Assembly: GCF_014646055.1 (NCBI RefSeq)
Contig: NZ_BMMS01000037.1
Coordinates: 1 to 63,077, forward strand
DNA from: Wenjunlia tyrosinilytica
Lineage (GTDB): Bacteria > Actinomycetota > Actinomycetes > Streptomycetales > Streptomycetaceae
Direction of reading: 5' to 3'
Length of the DNA: 63,077 nt
Made by a program: the position numbers and the translations under genes. Numbering within the stretch: the stretch's first letter is position 1; the number at the start of each line of letters is the position of its first letter. The notes below the pieces were generated by a model. The model was not told the DNA's origin. It saw nothing but the letters and a program-made list of their open reading frames with translations, and did no database searches. Of the stretch, positions 42,814 through 49,896 are shown in pieces.

Positions 42814-44466
42814 TCAGGCTGCGGGGAACAGCTCCAGTTGCTCGATCGCCCCGTCTTTGGTGCGCGGGGCGGGCAGTGCCGGGCGGCCGGTGTCGGCGGC
42901 CTGGCCGTCCAGCCGGTAGAGCGCTGTCTGGTAGGTGGCCACCGGCTCGTACCAGTCCTCGCCCTGGACGGCGGAGGAGACGGCCGCGCCCATGACCGGG
43001 CTCACCGCGTCGGCGATCATCTGCGCGATGTTCCGCACGCCGCGGGCGCCCGCGCGGGTCGGGATGTAGGTCCACGGGTAGTCGCGGCGGAAGCCGACCA
43101 GGGCGCCGAGTTCGGGGGCGGTGATCGTGTTGGTGCCCTCACCCTGGGGGACGTAGGCCGGGCGGAACTTGATGCCGTACCAGGGGGCGGTGACGCACTG
43201 GCCAACGTCGTTGAGCGGGAACGATCCACCGCCCATGGGCTTGCCGGTCTCGGGGTTGATCCCGCGCTTACCGCGGGTGTCGGCCCACCAGTCCGTCGGG
43301 AGGTCAAGCGCGGCCGCAACGGTCACCTTCGGCAGGGCGGGGCGCCCCTGGTAGGGATCGATCCGCCGGTCGAGTTCCGGTGCCCAGTCCGGCAGTCGGC
43401 CGGTGCGCTTGAGGACGTACGCCCACATCGCGCGGGCCGCCTTGTCACCGTCCACGTGGTCCGCGTAGCGGGGCTCCTCGTAGCGGGTGGCGACCATCCA
43501 CGCGCGCTCGCGGTGGGTGGCTGCGCCGAAGTCGGCGGCGTCGGCGACCTGCCACGAGCACCAGGCCCAGCCGAAGCCCTCGACGCTGGTGATTTCGGAC
43601 TGGATGGCCTCGGCCAGGGCCGGGCTCTGCTTGAGGAGGTTCGCGCTCTGCTCCATGGTGATGGACACCAGCGGGGCGCCGATCTGGACCAGGCACATCG
43701 GCCAGATCAGCATCTCGGCCATGAGCGCCGTACGGTCGTCGGAGACCACGCTCGCCGTCCACTTCCGGAAGTCTGCGGGGGTCATGCAGGGGGGCAGGTG
43801 GCCGCCGCCGCACTGCTCGCCCCAGCCGTGGGCGTCGGGGTGGTCCTCCATACCGTCGATGACGTCGCCGAAGTAGTGGTGGGGGCCGCCGTAGAGGCTG
43901 CACAGGTCGTCCACCTCCAGGAAGCCGAAGGCCTCGCTCGCCTGCCACATGATCGACTGGAGTTCGGAGATCTGGGCGGCGTTCCACCCGGCGCGCTTGC
44001 CCGCGCCGGAGAGGGTCTGGCACGGCGGGGAGCCGTGGAAGCGGCGCACGCCCCGCAGGACCGGGTGGCGGGGGTCGAGCGTGCGGATGTCCGCCTCGAC
44101 CACCCAGTGCCCGGCAGCCCGGGCGGTCGCCGCGGCGTCGCGGTTGAACTCGATCAGGACCCAGTCGCCACCGTCGTCCACCAGCGCCCGCCCGGCGGAC
44201 ATGCCGCCCGGGCCGCCGAACGCCTCAATGCCGCGCTCCGGGTCACCCTCGGCCCACGGACGGGCCCAGTGCGGCGGGTAGGGGAAGGCGAAGTCGGTGC
44301 AGGCCTGGCAGTCGGCGCACTCCGTGCCGGTGCCGCAGACAATGCAGTCGGCGCACGTCCAGCCGTCCCACTCCAGCACCGCCGGCCGGAAGCCACTCGC
44401 GTACGGGCGGCCGTCCTCGTCCGTCGCCGGTTCGGGGGCGGCGTCGCGCACAGGGGTGCCCACCAT
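42814..44466 (-). CDS. C5-cytosine DNA methyltransferase with C-terminal QLELF
   Basis: A 550-aa protein. Motif I is EAFGGPGGMSAGRAL, the catalytic PCQ lies in GSPPCQTLSGAGKR, motif VI is replaced by SITMEQS (usually ENV), motif VIII is FGAATHRERAWMVA, and TITAPELGALVGFRRDYPW is a late motif. A Cys-rich N-terminal insertion (CADCIVCGTGTECADCQAC) is likely zinc-binding. The last residues, EQLELFPAA, form a clamp-binding-like peptide at the extreme C-terminus. No restriction enzyme is adjacent, so it is a solitary methylase, perhaps protecting the element. It has its own promoter-like block and leader hairpin upstream. Confidence 0.88.
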   Translation of the reverse strand: MVGTPVRDAAPEPATDEDGRPYASGFRPAVLEWDGWTCADCIVCGTGTECADCQACTDFAFPYPPHWARPWAEGDPERGIEAFGGPGGMSAGRALVDDGGDWVLIEFNRDAAATARAAGHWVVEADIRTLDPRHPVLRGVRRFHGSPPCQTLSGAGKRAGWNAAQISELQSIMWQASEAFGFLEVDDLCSLYGGPHHYFGDVIDGMEDHPDAHGWGEQCGGGHLPPCMTPADFRKWTASVVSDDRTALMAEMLIWPMCLVQIGAPLVSITMEQSANLLKQSPALAEAIQSEITSVEGFGWAWCSWQVADAADFGAATHRERAWMVATRYEEPRYADHVDGDKAARAMWAYVLKRTGRLPDWAPELDRRIDPYQGRPALPKVTVAAALDLPTDWWADTRGKRGINPETGKPMGGGSFPLNDVGQCVTAPWYGIKFRPAYVPQGEGTNTITAPELGALVGFRRDYPWTYIPTRAGARGVRNIAQMIADAVSPVMGAAVSSAVQGEDWYEPVATYQTALYRLDGQAADTGRPALPAPRTKDGAIEQLELFPAA

Positions 44467-44480
44467 GACCGTCCTTGATC

Positions 44481-44537
44481 GTTGAGGTTTCTCGGTGTGG
44501 GCCGGGGGCCCGGTGGCCGGTTAGGGATTCCCGCCCC
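44481..44537 (-). promoter_or_regulatory. Structured leader element, copy A (methyltransferase)
   Basis: On the minus strand: GCGGGAAT followed by CCC, a GC-rich linker, then CACACCGAGAAACCTCAAC and the ribosome binding site of the methyltransferase. The stem is short (GGG/CCC). It is one of seven copies in 44.4-49.3 kb, and it follows directly after a promoter-like block. Confidence 0.7.
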
Positions 44538-44540
44538 CTT

Positions 44541-44581
44541 CCGACGTAGACAATACTCTCAAGTTTTAAGGTTCGAGTCAA
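44541..44581 (-). promoter_or_regulatory. Promoter-like block shared by two operons, copy 1
   Basis: On the minus strand TTGACT and TATTGT are 20 bp apart, followed by CTACGTCGGAAGGGGG. The same arrangement, with the same 20-bp gap and an identical downstream sequence, occurs at 49303-49342. The spacing is longer than for a normal HrdB promoter, so another sigma factor or an activator is possible. Confidence 0.55.
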
Positions 44582-44599
44582 CCCCCGGCGCACCACAAA

Positions 44600-44796
44600 A
44601 TCGCAGCTCAGAATCCCTTTTGGAGGAGGGAGTCCCCCGACCCCACCCACCGATCACACCCCATCGGCCCGCAGCTCACCGCGCTCCCCTGCCCCCTCCG
44701 AGAGAGGGCAGGGGGTGTGGAGGCGGAGCCCCCGCGTTGCTTGGGCCCACAGCCTCCCGGGCACTCCCGCCATGAACTCATCTCTTAAGAGGTGAG
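44600..44796. repeat. Intergenic module: REP-like GC hairpin plus operator palindrome copy 2
   Basis: This gene-free stretch contains GGGGGTGTGGAGGCGGAGCC, a hairpin type also present near 49690, and then at 44777-44796 CTCATCTCTTAAGAGGTGAG, a one-mismatch copy of the 24500-24519 palindrome. The same order of parts (promoter block, GC repeat, palindrome) is found at 49303-49769, so the whole module is duplicated. Confidence 0.6.
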
Positions 44797-44877
44797 ATTG
44801 CGGACGGACCGGTGGCAGGGACGACAATGGCCAGCGCCCGCTCCGGGTCGCACTGGCCATCGTCCCTGCCGGGCCTG

Positions 44878-45516
44878 CTACTGCCGGGCCTCCTTGCGGG
44901 CCTGGGTGATGATCCGCTTCCAGGTGTCGACGGACTGCCCGTGGGTCTCGGCCAGGGCTGCGGCCACCTCTCCGGCCTTCCGGTCGGGCATCGCGGCCAG
45001 CGCCTCGGCGGCCAGCCGGACTCGCAGGTCGGGGGTCTTCGCCGCGCGGGCCTTGGAGTCGGGGCCGGGCGGGCGTCCGCCGCTGGTGCCGAACCCGCTG
45101 ACGGGGTTGTCGACCCAGGCCCAGAGCTGGGCCCGGGTGCGGTACTCGCGGGTGCGGGTGGGCAGCTCCTCGACGCGGACCGGGTCGGGCCACTCCGGCG
45201 GGGGGTTCTTGGTGTACTGGGTGATCCGGCTGGGGTCGACGCCGAGCACGCGGGCCTGCTTCGCTGGCGGTAGCTGCTCGTCCGGGTCGCCGCCGCGGTC
45301 GACGCCGGACAGGTCCCGGGGCCGGTCGCGATGCTGGGCGAACCACTGGTCCCAGGCCTCCAGGTCCCAGTGCATGACGCCGTCAATCTCGCGGGGCTCG
45401 GGGTGACCGTTGGCCCGGCGGTCGCGCCACAGCCTCTTCAGGGTGGTCCCGCCGTAGCCGATGTGCTCGATCAGGTCCTCGCGGTTCGCCCACTGGCGGC
45501 CGTCGACGGTCTTCAC
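44878..45516 (-). CDS. DNA-binding protein with two HTH-like segments
   Basis: A 212-aa protein from GTG 45516 with an AGGAG site. The first module (EDLIEHIGYGGTTLKRLWRD... VMHWDLEAWDQWFAQH) looks like an excisionase/AlpA-type winged HTH. A second similar module (KQARVLGVDPSRITQYTKNP... YRTRAQLWAWVDN) repeats the theme. The third part (LAAEALAAMPDRKAGEVAAALAETHG) has another HTH-like stretch. It is probably a regulator of the accessory cluster. In-frame sequence upstream of the GTG is shadow coding over the leader element. Confidence 0.75.
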   Translation of the reverse strand: MKTVDGRQWANREDLIEHIGYGGTTLKRLWRDRRANGHPEPREIDGVMHWDLEAWDQWFAQHRDRPRDLSGVDRGGDPDEQLPPAKQARVLGVDPSRITQYTKNPPPEWPDPVRVEELPTRTREYRTRAQLWAWVDNPVSGFGTSGGRPPGPDSKARAAKTPDLRVRLAAEALAAMPDRKAGEVAAALAETHGQSVDTWKRIITQARKEARQ

Positions 45517-45576
45517 GGGTGTGCTCCTGGTGGTGTCGGTCGTGGATACGATGGTGACTGGTCCGGTTATGGGTCT

Positions 45577-45645
45577 GTTGAGGGCCCTCGGTGGCCGGAC
45601 CGCACGGCCCGGCGGGATTCCCACGCTTTTGCGCCCCGCCGGGCC
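45577..45645 (-). promoter_or_regulatory. Structured leader element, copy G (DNA-binding protein)
   Basis: An 11-bp perfect stem (45606-45616 with 45635-45645) carries an 18-nt loop ending in TGGGAAT; a mini-hairpin CGC-AAAA-GCG is inserted in the loop. The conserved tail CCACCGAGGGCCCTCAAC follows, farther from the start codon than in the other copies. Confidence 0.65.
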
Positions 45646-45688
45646 GCTCGACGTCCGGCGCCGAGCGGCCCCGGCTCGCGGGCCGCCG

Positions 45689-46276
45689 TCAGAACAGGGT
45701 GCACTGCGCCTCATCGGCAGGCTCGCATCCTCGAGTACGGCGCCCTCCCCACGCGGCGCCCCGCTCCGCCCGGCGGTCGGGGCCCGACTCCGCCGGTTCG
45801 GCTTCGGCCTCCACCGGCGCCGCGGGCTCGGCGGTGACCGAGTCGTCCTTGGCGCAGGGGCACCGGCACCACCACACGCACGGCGCGTCGTCGGGCCGGA
45901 CGATGAGCTTCGCGACGACCCGCCCCCGGGGGCCGTGCACCCAGTCGGTGTTGTCGTCCAAGTGCGGGCCGCCCTCCTGCCGGTGGACGCACAGCTCGCA
46001 CCGGCCGCCGAGGCAGTTCCAGCACGTGCCCCGCTCGCACATCGACCAGCGCCAGAAGCCAAACGGGTACTTGCGGTCGATCTCCGTGAGGAACGCGGGC
46101 CACACCTGCTCGCGCACCCACGCGCCCTCGTCCTCACCCATGGGCGACGGGTTGGGTACCGGGTCGATGATGCCCATGATCAAGCCGCCCTGGAAGTTCA
46201 GGGCGGAGGCGCCCCGTACGATCTCGCGTTCCTCCGGCGTGACTGTGCGCTGCGGGCGGCGGATGACGTCGTTCAT
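45689..46276 (-). CDS. Trp/Cys-rich hypothetical protein ending in QCTLF
   Basis: A 195-aa protein. A central CERGTCWNCLGGRCELCVH and later CVWWCRCPCAKDD give several CxxC pairs, probably zinc-binding. FGFWRWSM adds tryptophans. The C-terminal 50 residues are a disordered acidic linker that ends exactly in QCTLF, which resembles a sliding-clamp-binding peptide placed at the free C-terminus. No family recognised. It is in the leader-element operon. Confidence 0.7.
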   Translation of the reverse strand: MNDVIRRPQRTVTPEEREIVRGASALNFQGGLIMGIIDPVPNPSPMGEDEGAWVREQVWPAFLTEIDRKYPFGFWRWSMCERGTCWNCLGGRCELCVHRQEGGPHLDDNTDWVHGPRGRVVAKLIVRPDDAPCVWWCRCPCAKDDSVTAEPAAPVEAEAEPAESGPDRRAERGAAWGGRRTRGCEPADEAQCTLF

Positions 46277-46292
46277 GCTGCGGTCCTTCGGC

Positions 46293-46356
46293 AGTTGAGG
46301 GGTTCGGTGTGGTGTGCGGCCCCGGCGGGGGAGCGGGATTCCCGCCCCGCTCCCCC
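46293..46356 (-). promoter_or_regulatory. Structured leader element, copy B
   Basis: An 11-bp perfect stem (46327-46337 with 46346-46356) closes the 8-nt loop GCGGGAAT (minus strand). The tail CACACCGAACCCCTCAAC and a GAAGGA site lead into the QCTLF gene. Confidence 0.75.
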
Positions 46357-46371
46357 GCTGGCCACGGCCGG

Positions 46372-47244
46372 TCAGCCCCGGGCGCGCTCGATGATCTCCC
46401 GCAGGCTGATGGACTTCTTGAACTGGTGGCCCATCTCCGCCTCGGCCTTGGCGTACTCGGCGAACAGCCCGGGGTTGAGCTGCGCGGAGCGCACGAGGTC
46501 GTCGGTGTGCGCAAGCGGGCAGGCGCGGCAGCTCAGGCGCCGCATACCCTGGTCGTAGGCCTCGTGGTGCGCGATGCCGTTCTTCCGGTGGGTCTCCCAC
46601 ACCTGCTCGGTGGTGAGCCGGTGGACCGGGAGCCACGTCGTCACGACTCTCAGCGTGCCCTTGCCGCTCATGCGGTTCCGCTCGATCTCGGGCTTGTTGG
46701 CGCGGGCCCGGGACTCCTCGGCGCGCATGCCCATCGCATATCCGGCCCGGATCGGGCGCCCCAGGTTCAGCTCGACGCCGGTCTCGTCCACGAAGTCCCG
46801 GCCGACCACGGTCTTCCCGTCACTCGTGCAGTAGCGGGCGAAGAACCCGGGCCAGTTGCCGTGCGAGAGGATCCGCTCCCACAGCGACTTCCACCGCTTG
46901 CTGCGGCGGACGGCGAACGGGACGCCGTACTGCTCAGCGTGCGCGCGGGCGACTTCGAGCGCACCAGGCCACTCGACCAGGTGCCCGTCATCGGTGCGGC
47001 CGAGGTCGCAGTGCAGTACGCGGACCTTGTGGAGCTGGCCCGCCTTGTCGGCCTGGGTGCACACCTCGTGCACGGTGGCGCCGGAGTCCTTGCCGCCGCT
47101 GTCGCCGACGATGACGACGTCGTGGGCGTCAAAGTCGAACTCCGCAGGGGGCGCGGCTGGCGGCGCGGGCGGCGCGGCGAACAGTTCCATCTGGGCGGCG
47201 GCGCATTCCGTGCCGCACGGCGGGGTGAAGGGCTTCTTCGTCAC
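46372..47244 (-). CDS. PP-loop ATPase, PAPS reductase/DndC-like
   Basis: A 290-aa protein from GTG 47244 with an AGGAG site. The PP-loop is VGDSGGKDSGATVH. FARYCTSDGKTVV and LSCRACPLAHTDD carry the cysteines typical of PAPS-reductase-family proteins, and AGYAMGMRAEESRAR is the conserved R-E motif. Relatives in phages and plasmids act in sulfur transfer or DNA modification (DndC is in this superfamily); the substrate here is unknown. Near the N-terminus AAQMELFAAPPAPP places a clamp-like QMELF before a flexible linker. It shares an operon with other unknowns and lies near the cytosine methyltransferase. Confidence 0.82.
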   Translation of the reverse strand: MTKKPFTPPCGTECAAAQMELFAAPPAPPAAPPAEFDFDAHDVVIVGDSGGKDSGATVHEVCTQADKAGQLHKVRVLHCDLGRTDDGHLVEWPGALEVARAHAEQYGVPFAVRRSKRWKSLWERILSHGNWPGFFARYCTSDGKTVVGRDFVDETGVELNLGRPIRAGYAMGMRAEESRARANKPEIERNRMSGKGTLRVVTTWLPVHRLTTEQVWETHRKNGIAHHEAYDQGMRRLSCRACPLAHTDDLVRSAQLNPGLFAEYAKAEAEMGHQFKKSISLREIIERARG

Positions 47245-47256
47245 GATCGTCTCCTG

Positions 47257-47320
47257 GTTGAGGGATTCGGTGTGGTGCGCGGCCCCGGCCGGGGGAGCGG
47301 GATTCCCGCCCCGCTCCCCC
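47257..47320 (-). promoter_or_regulatory. Structured leader element, copy C (PP-loop ATPase)
   Basis: An 11-bp perfect stem (GGGGGAGCGGG type) closes the loop GCGGGAAT, followed by CACACCGAATCCCTCAAC and AGGAG. It is nearly identical to copy B. Confidence 0.75.
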
Positions 47321-47351
47321 GGCCGGTCGGACCGGTCAGTCGTCGGACTGG

Positions 47352-48110
47352 TCAGTCGTCGGTCCGGTCGACCCGGGCGTAGTTGTGGAAGTCGTCGCTG
47401 ACGGGGAACTCGGTCGGCTCGGCGACGGGCGCGCACACCCACGTGTCCAGCGGGCCGGGCGTCTCCTGCTGGCCGCTGAGCCAGAGATGGAGGTCCGGCT
47501 GGACCTCGAAGAGGCCGCCGTCCTCGCCCTCGGCGTAGAACTGGGAGTTGCCGCCGAACCCGTACTCGTCGGCGTAGTCCCACACGCAGACCAGGTACGG
47601 GCCGCCCTCTTCCGCGATGCGCCCGAAGACCGACCGGACCTCATCGGCGCTGTAGCCGATCTCGAAGGCCCCGTGCAGATCGGCGAGCTGGGTCATCGGG
47701 TCCGGCGACGTCTGCGACGTCGTGATCCATTCGGCAAGAGCGCGGGTCGCGGCGACCTCCGCCGTCTCACCCTCGTCCGTCTTCCCGGTACTCTCCGGCG
47801 CGGGCTCCTGGTCGTCGTGCTCGCCGCCGTGCTGCACGATCAGGTCGCGCACGGCCTCGACCGGCACGTCCACGTACAGCGAGCCCTCGCCGAGGTTGCC
47901 GCCGGTCAGCCACTCCTCCCACTGGTCCTCGTTCTCCCAGGCCTCCGTGTCGGGGGCGGTCAGGCCCGCGTACAGGAAGACCTCCTCCGCCGTGTCGGCG
48001 CCGGGGCGGGTCTTGAGGGTGAGCACATGGCCGTCGGCGAGGCGGATGCCGTCGAAGACGTCGTTGGTCCCGCCGGCCGTGAGGCTGTCGAGTCGCGGCG
48101 TGCTGGTCAT
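47352..48110 (-). CDS. Hypothetical acidic protein of the leader-element operon
   Basis: A 252-aa very acidic protein (many Asp/Glu). The N-terminal part (DGIRLADGHVLTLKTRPGADTAEEVFLYAGL) and a C-terminal part (YLVCVWDYADEYGFGGNSQFYAE) look like separate small domains joined by a linker rich in Glu and Thr. No motif identified. An acidic phage-like protein could mimic DNA, but there is no direct support. Confidence 0.6.
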   Translation of the reverse strand: MTSTPRLDSLTAGGTNDVFDGIRLADGHVLTLKTRPGADTAEEVFLYAGLTAPDTEAWENEDQWEEWLTGGNLGEGSLYVDVPVEAVRDLIVQHGGEHDDQEPAPESTGKTDEGETAEVAATRALAEWITTSQTSPDPMTQLADLHGAFEIGYSADEVRSVFGRIAEEGGPYLVCVWDYADEYGFGGNSQFYAEGEDGGLFEVQPDLHLWLSGQQETPGPLDTWVCAPVAEPTEFPVSDDFHNYARVDRTDD

Positions 48111-48127
48111 CGTGACTGTTCCTTCGA

Positions 48128-48187
48128 GTTGGGGTGGTTCGGTGTGGGCCCGGGCGCGGCGGGATTCCCGCCCCGCCGACGCCCGGG
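48128..48187 (-). promoter_or_regulatory. Structured leader element, copy D
   Basis: A stem of 12 pairs with a one-base bulge (48152-48163 with 48172-48184) closes the loop GCGGGAAT. The tail is CACACCGAACCACCCCAAC, then GAAGGAA before the ATG. Confidence 0.75.
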
Positions 48188-48248
48188 CAGGCGGGCGGTG
48201 TGGCCGTACCGCCGGGCCCAGGGAGATCCGGGCCCGGCGGGCAGCGGG

Positions 48249-48818
48249 CTACTTCTGGTAGGCGGGGATCAGCGCGCGGACCTTCTCCTCGCCGATGCAT
48301 CCGCCCTCGTGGCGGTAGGCGGACGGCGGGTTGCCGTTGCGTCCGCGATGGTGGCTCCAGTAGCGGACGCCGGACCAGGGGCACAGCTCGCACTGGAGGT
48401 ACCAGGGGTTGTCCGACCCCGGAAAGCCGTGGAGCACGGCACGCCAGCGGTGCTCCGTCAGCCCGGCGAACGCGACGTGGGCACCCGCGATGTTGCGCGG
48501 GCTGGCAGGCATCCGCGGGTGCAGCAGGGGCACCGGGCCGTCCAGCGGCTTCGGGGCCTCGGCGCGGATCTGCTCCAGGGCGACGGCGGTGACGCGACCG
48601 GCGGCGTACTCCTCGGCGAGGTACGCGGCGGCCATGTCGATTCCCTTGGTGCCGTGTGCCGGGCGGCGGAGGTTGTGCTCGCCCTCGCTGGTGACGACCA
48701 GCCAGTCACGGTGCCAGCGGTAGGCCTGCCCGATGACCCGGTCTTCGCCGATGATCACGGGGTAGCGGCACTCGATGTCCGGCTCTCCGATGCGGGTCTT
48801 CAGGGTGGTGGCGCTCAT
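48249..48818 (-). CDS. Hypothetical protein with C-terminal zinc-binding motif
   Basis: A 189-aa protein with an AAGGAG site. An N-terminal beta-rich region (RYPVIIGEDRVIGQAYRWHRDWLVV) is followed by a helical part and a C-terminal LQCELCPWSGVRYWSHH... HEGGC that could hold one zinc ion. Function unknown; same operon and leader type as its neighbours. Confidence 0.65.
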   Translation of the reverse strand: MSATTLKTRIGEPDIECRYPVIIGEDRVIGQAYRWHRDWLVVTSEGEHNLRRPAHGTKGIDMAAAYLAEEYAAGRVTAVALEQIRAEAPKPLDGPVPLLHPRMPASPRNIAGAHVAFAGLTEHRWRAVLHGFPGSDNPWYLQCELCPWSGVRYWSHHRGRNGNPPSAYRHEGGCIGEEKVRALIPAYQK

Positions 48819-48831
48819 GATCGTGCTCCTT

Positions 48832-48895
48832 GTTGAGGTGGTTCGATGGCCGGGGTCCGCGAGCGGGCGGGGATTCCCGCCCCCGCCCGCTCGCG
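48832..48895 (-). promoter_or_regulatory. Structured leader element, copy E (longest stem)
   Basis: A 15-bp perfect stem (48858-48872 with 48881-48895) closes the same loop GCGGGAAT. The stem sequence differs from copies B-D but the pairing is complete. The tail is CCATCGAACCACCTCAAC followed by AAGGAG. Confidence 0.75.
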
Positions 48896-48908
48896 GGGTG
48901 ACGACCGG

Positions 48909-49229
48909 TCAGGCCCGGTCGTCGGCGCCGATGGAGAGCAGCAGGATTTCCCAGTCCGGGCCGCCCTTGGCCTGGACGAGACCGGCGTAGAGCAGCGCGG
49001 CCTCCTCGTCGGTGACGGCGCGCACGCCGTTGTCAGCGAGGAAGGCGCCGATCGCCTCAAGCGGCTCGTCGGCGCCCCGGAAGTTGTCGGTCAGGCCGTG
49101 GATGCCGCCGGGCTCGCCGTTCTCCCAAAGCTGGATAGAGAAGGTGCGCAGCCGGGGGTCGAAGACGGGACGCAGTTCGATATCGGTGCCGTCCAGGCCG
49201 AGGCGGTTGAGAGTGGCGAAGTCGATCAC
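48909..49229 (-). CDS. First gene of the leader-element operon, hypothetical
   Basis: A 106-aa acidic protein from GTG 49229, with GGAGG 7-8 nt upstream. It begins VIDFATLNRLGLDGTDIELRPVFDPRLRTFSIQLWENGE and includes AIGAFLADNGVRAVTDEEAALLYAGLV. Beta-rich N-terminus, helical C-terminus; no family recognised. It stands directly after the promoter-like block and leader copy F and so is probably the most highly expressed member. Confidence 0.65.
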   Translation of the reverse strand: MIDFATLNRLGLDGTDIELRPVFDPRLRTFSIQLWENGEPGGIHGLTDNFRGADEPLEAIGAFLADNGVRAVTDEEAALLYAGLVQAKGGPDWEILLLSIGADDRA

Positions 49230-49242
49230 GGTGATTCCTCCG

Positions 49243-49299
49243 GTTGAGGTGGCTCGGTGCGGGCCCGGGGCCCGATGGCCGGTGGGGATTCCCACCCCC
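49243..49299 (-). promoter_or_regulatory. Structured leader element, copy F (promoter-proximal)
   Basis: GTGGGAAT with a short 4-bp GGGG/CCCC stem, GC-rich linker, then CGCACCGAGCCACCTCAACC and GGAGG. CCTC in the tail can pair with the GAGG of the ribosome binding site. The long stem of the internal copies is missing here, as in copy A. Confidence 0.7.
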
Positions 49300-49302
49300 T
49301 TC

Positions 49303-49342
49303 CGACGTAGACAATACTCTCAAATTTTGAGGCGTGGGTCAA
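49303..49342 (-). promoter_or_regulatory. Promoter-like block shared by two operons, copy 2
   Basis: Minus strand TTGACC, 20 bp, TATTGT, then CTACGTCGGAAGGGGG: the same block as at 44541-44581. A CTCAAATTTTGAG palindrome sits in the spacer. It would drive the genes from 49229 down to 44878. Confidence 0.55.
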
Positions 49343-49896
49343 CTTTCAACTCACCAAAAACCGCAGTTCAGAGGCTTTTTTCAAGGGAATTCCGGGGGGG
49401 GATTCCGACGCCTCGACAGACCCCGGAATTGCCCCCGGCGGACGCCGCACGACGGGCCGGTCGGGGGGTTCCCTCCGCGGCTGGGCAGGCGCAGCCGACC
49501 GCGGGCCGTGTCGGGGGGCCAGGCTCGCGCTCGCGCGACCGCCGCAGGCGGCTTGGCCTGGCGGCCCGGCGCGGGCTGTGGTCCCCTCGGGGGCACAGTC
49601 GCGGAGGGGGCCCCCCGACCCCACCACCCCCGACCACCCACACACCGCAAGATCACAGCGGCGCCCCTCCCCTCTGTGGAGGGTCGGGGGTGTGGGGGCG
49701 GAGCCCCCGCTGCCTGAGACCGCACGGCACACCTCACCCGCACCACCAACTCACCCCTTAAGAGGTGAAGCGGTCGGCGAGTCCCGGTGCCGCCCGGGCG
49801 CGGACCCGCCGACGCCGGTCGGCTCCGCACGTGCGGCGGGGCCGGGAAGGGGCCCGGTGAGACGGGTGTGTCTCGCCGAGCCCCGGGTCGGGCGGG
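49343..49896. repeat. Gene-free module: REP-like palindrome, GC hairpin, operator palindrome copy 3
   Basis: 49513-49567 is a second copy of the REP-like palindrome at 17503-17559. Around 49660-49710 is a GGGGTGTGGGGGCGGAGCCC hairpin. 49750-49769, CTCACCCCTTAAGAGGTGAA, is the third copy of the 24500-24519 palindrome. No gene is supported between the promoter block and 49897. Confidence 0.6.
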
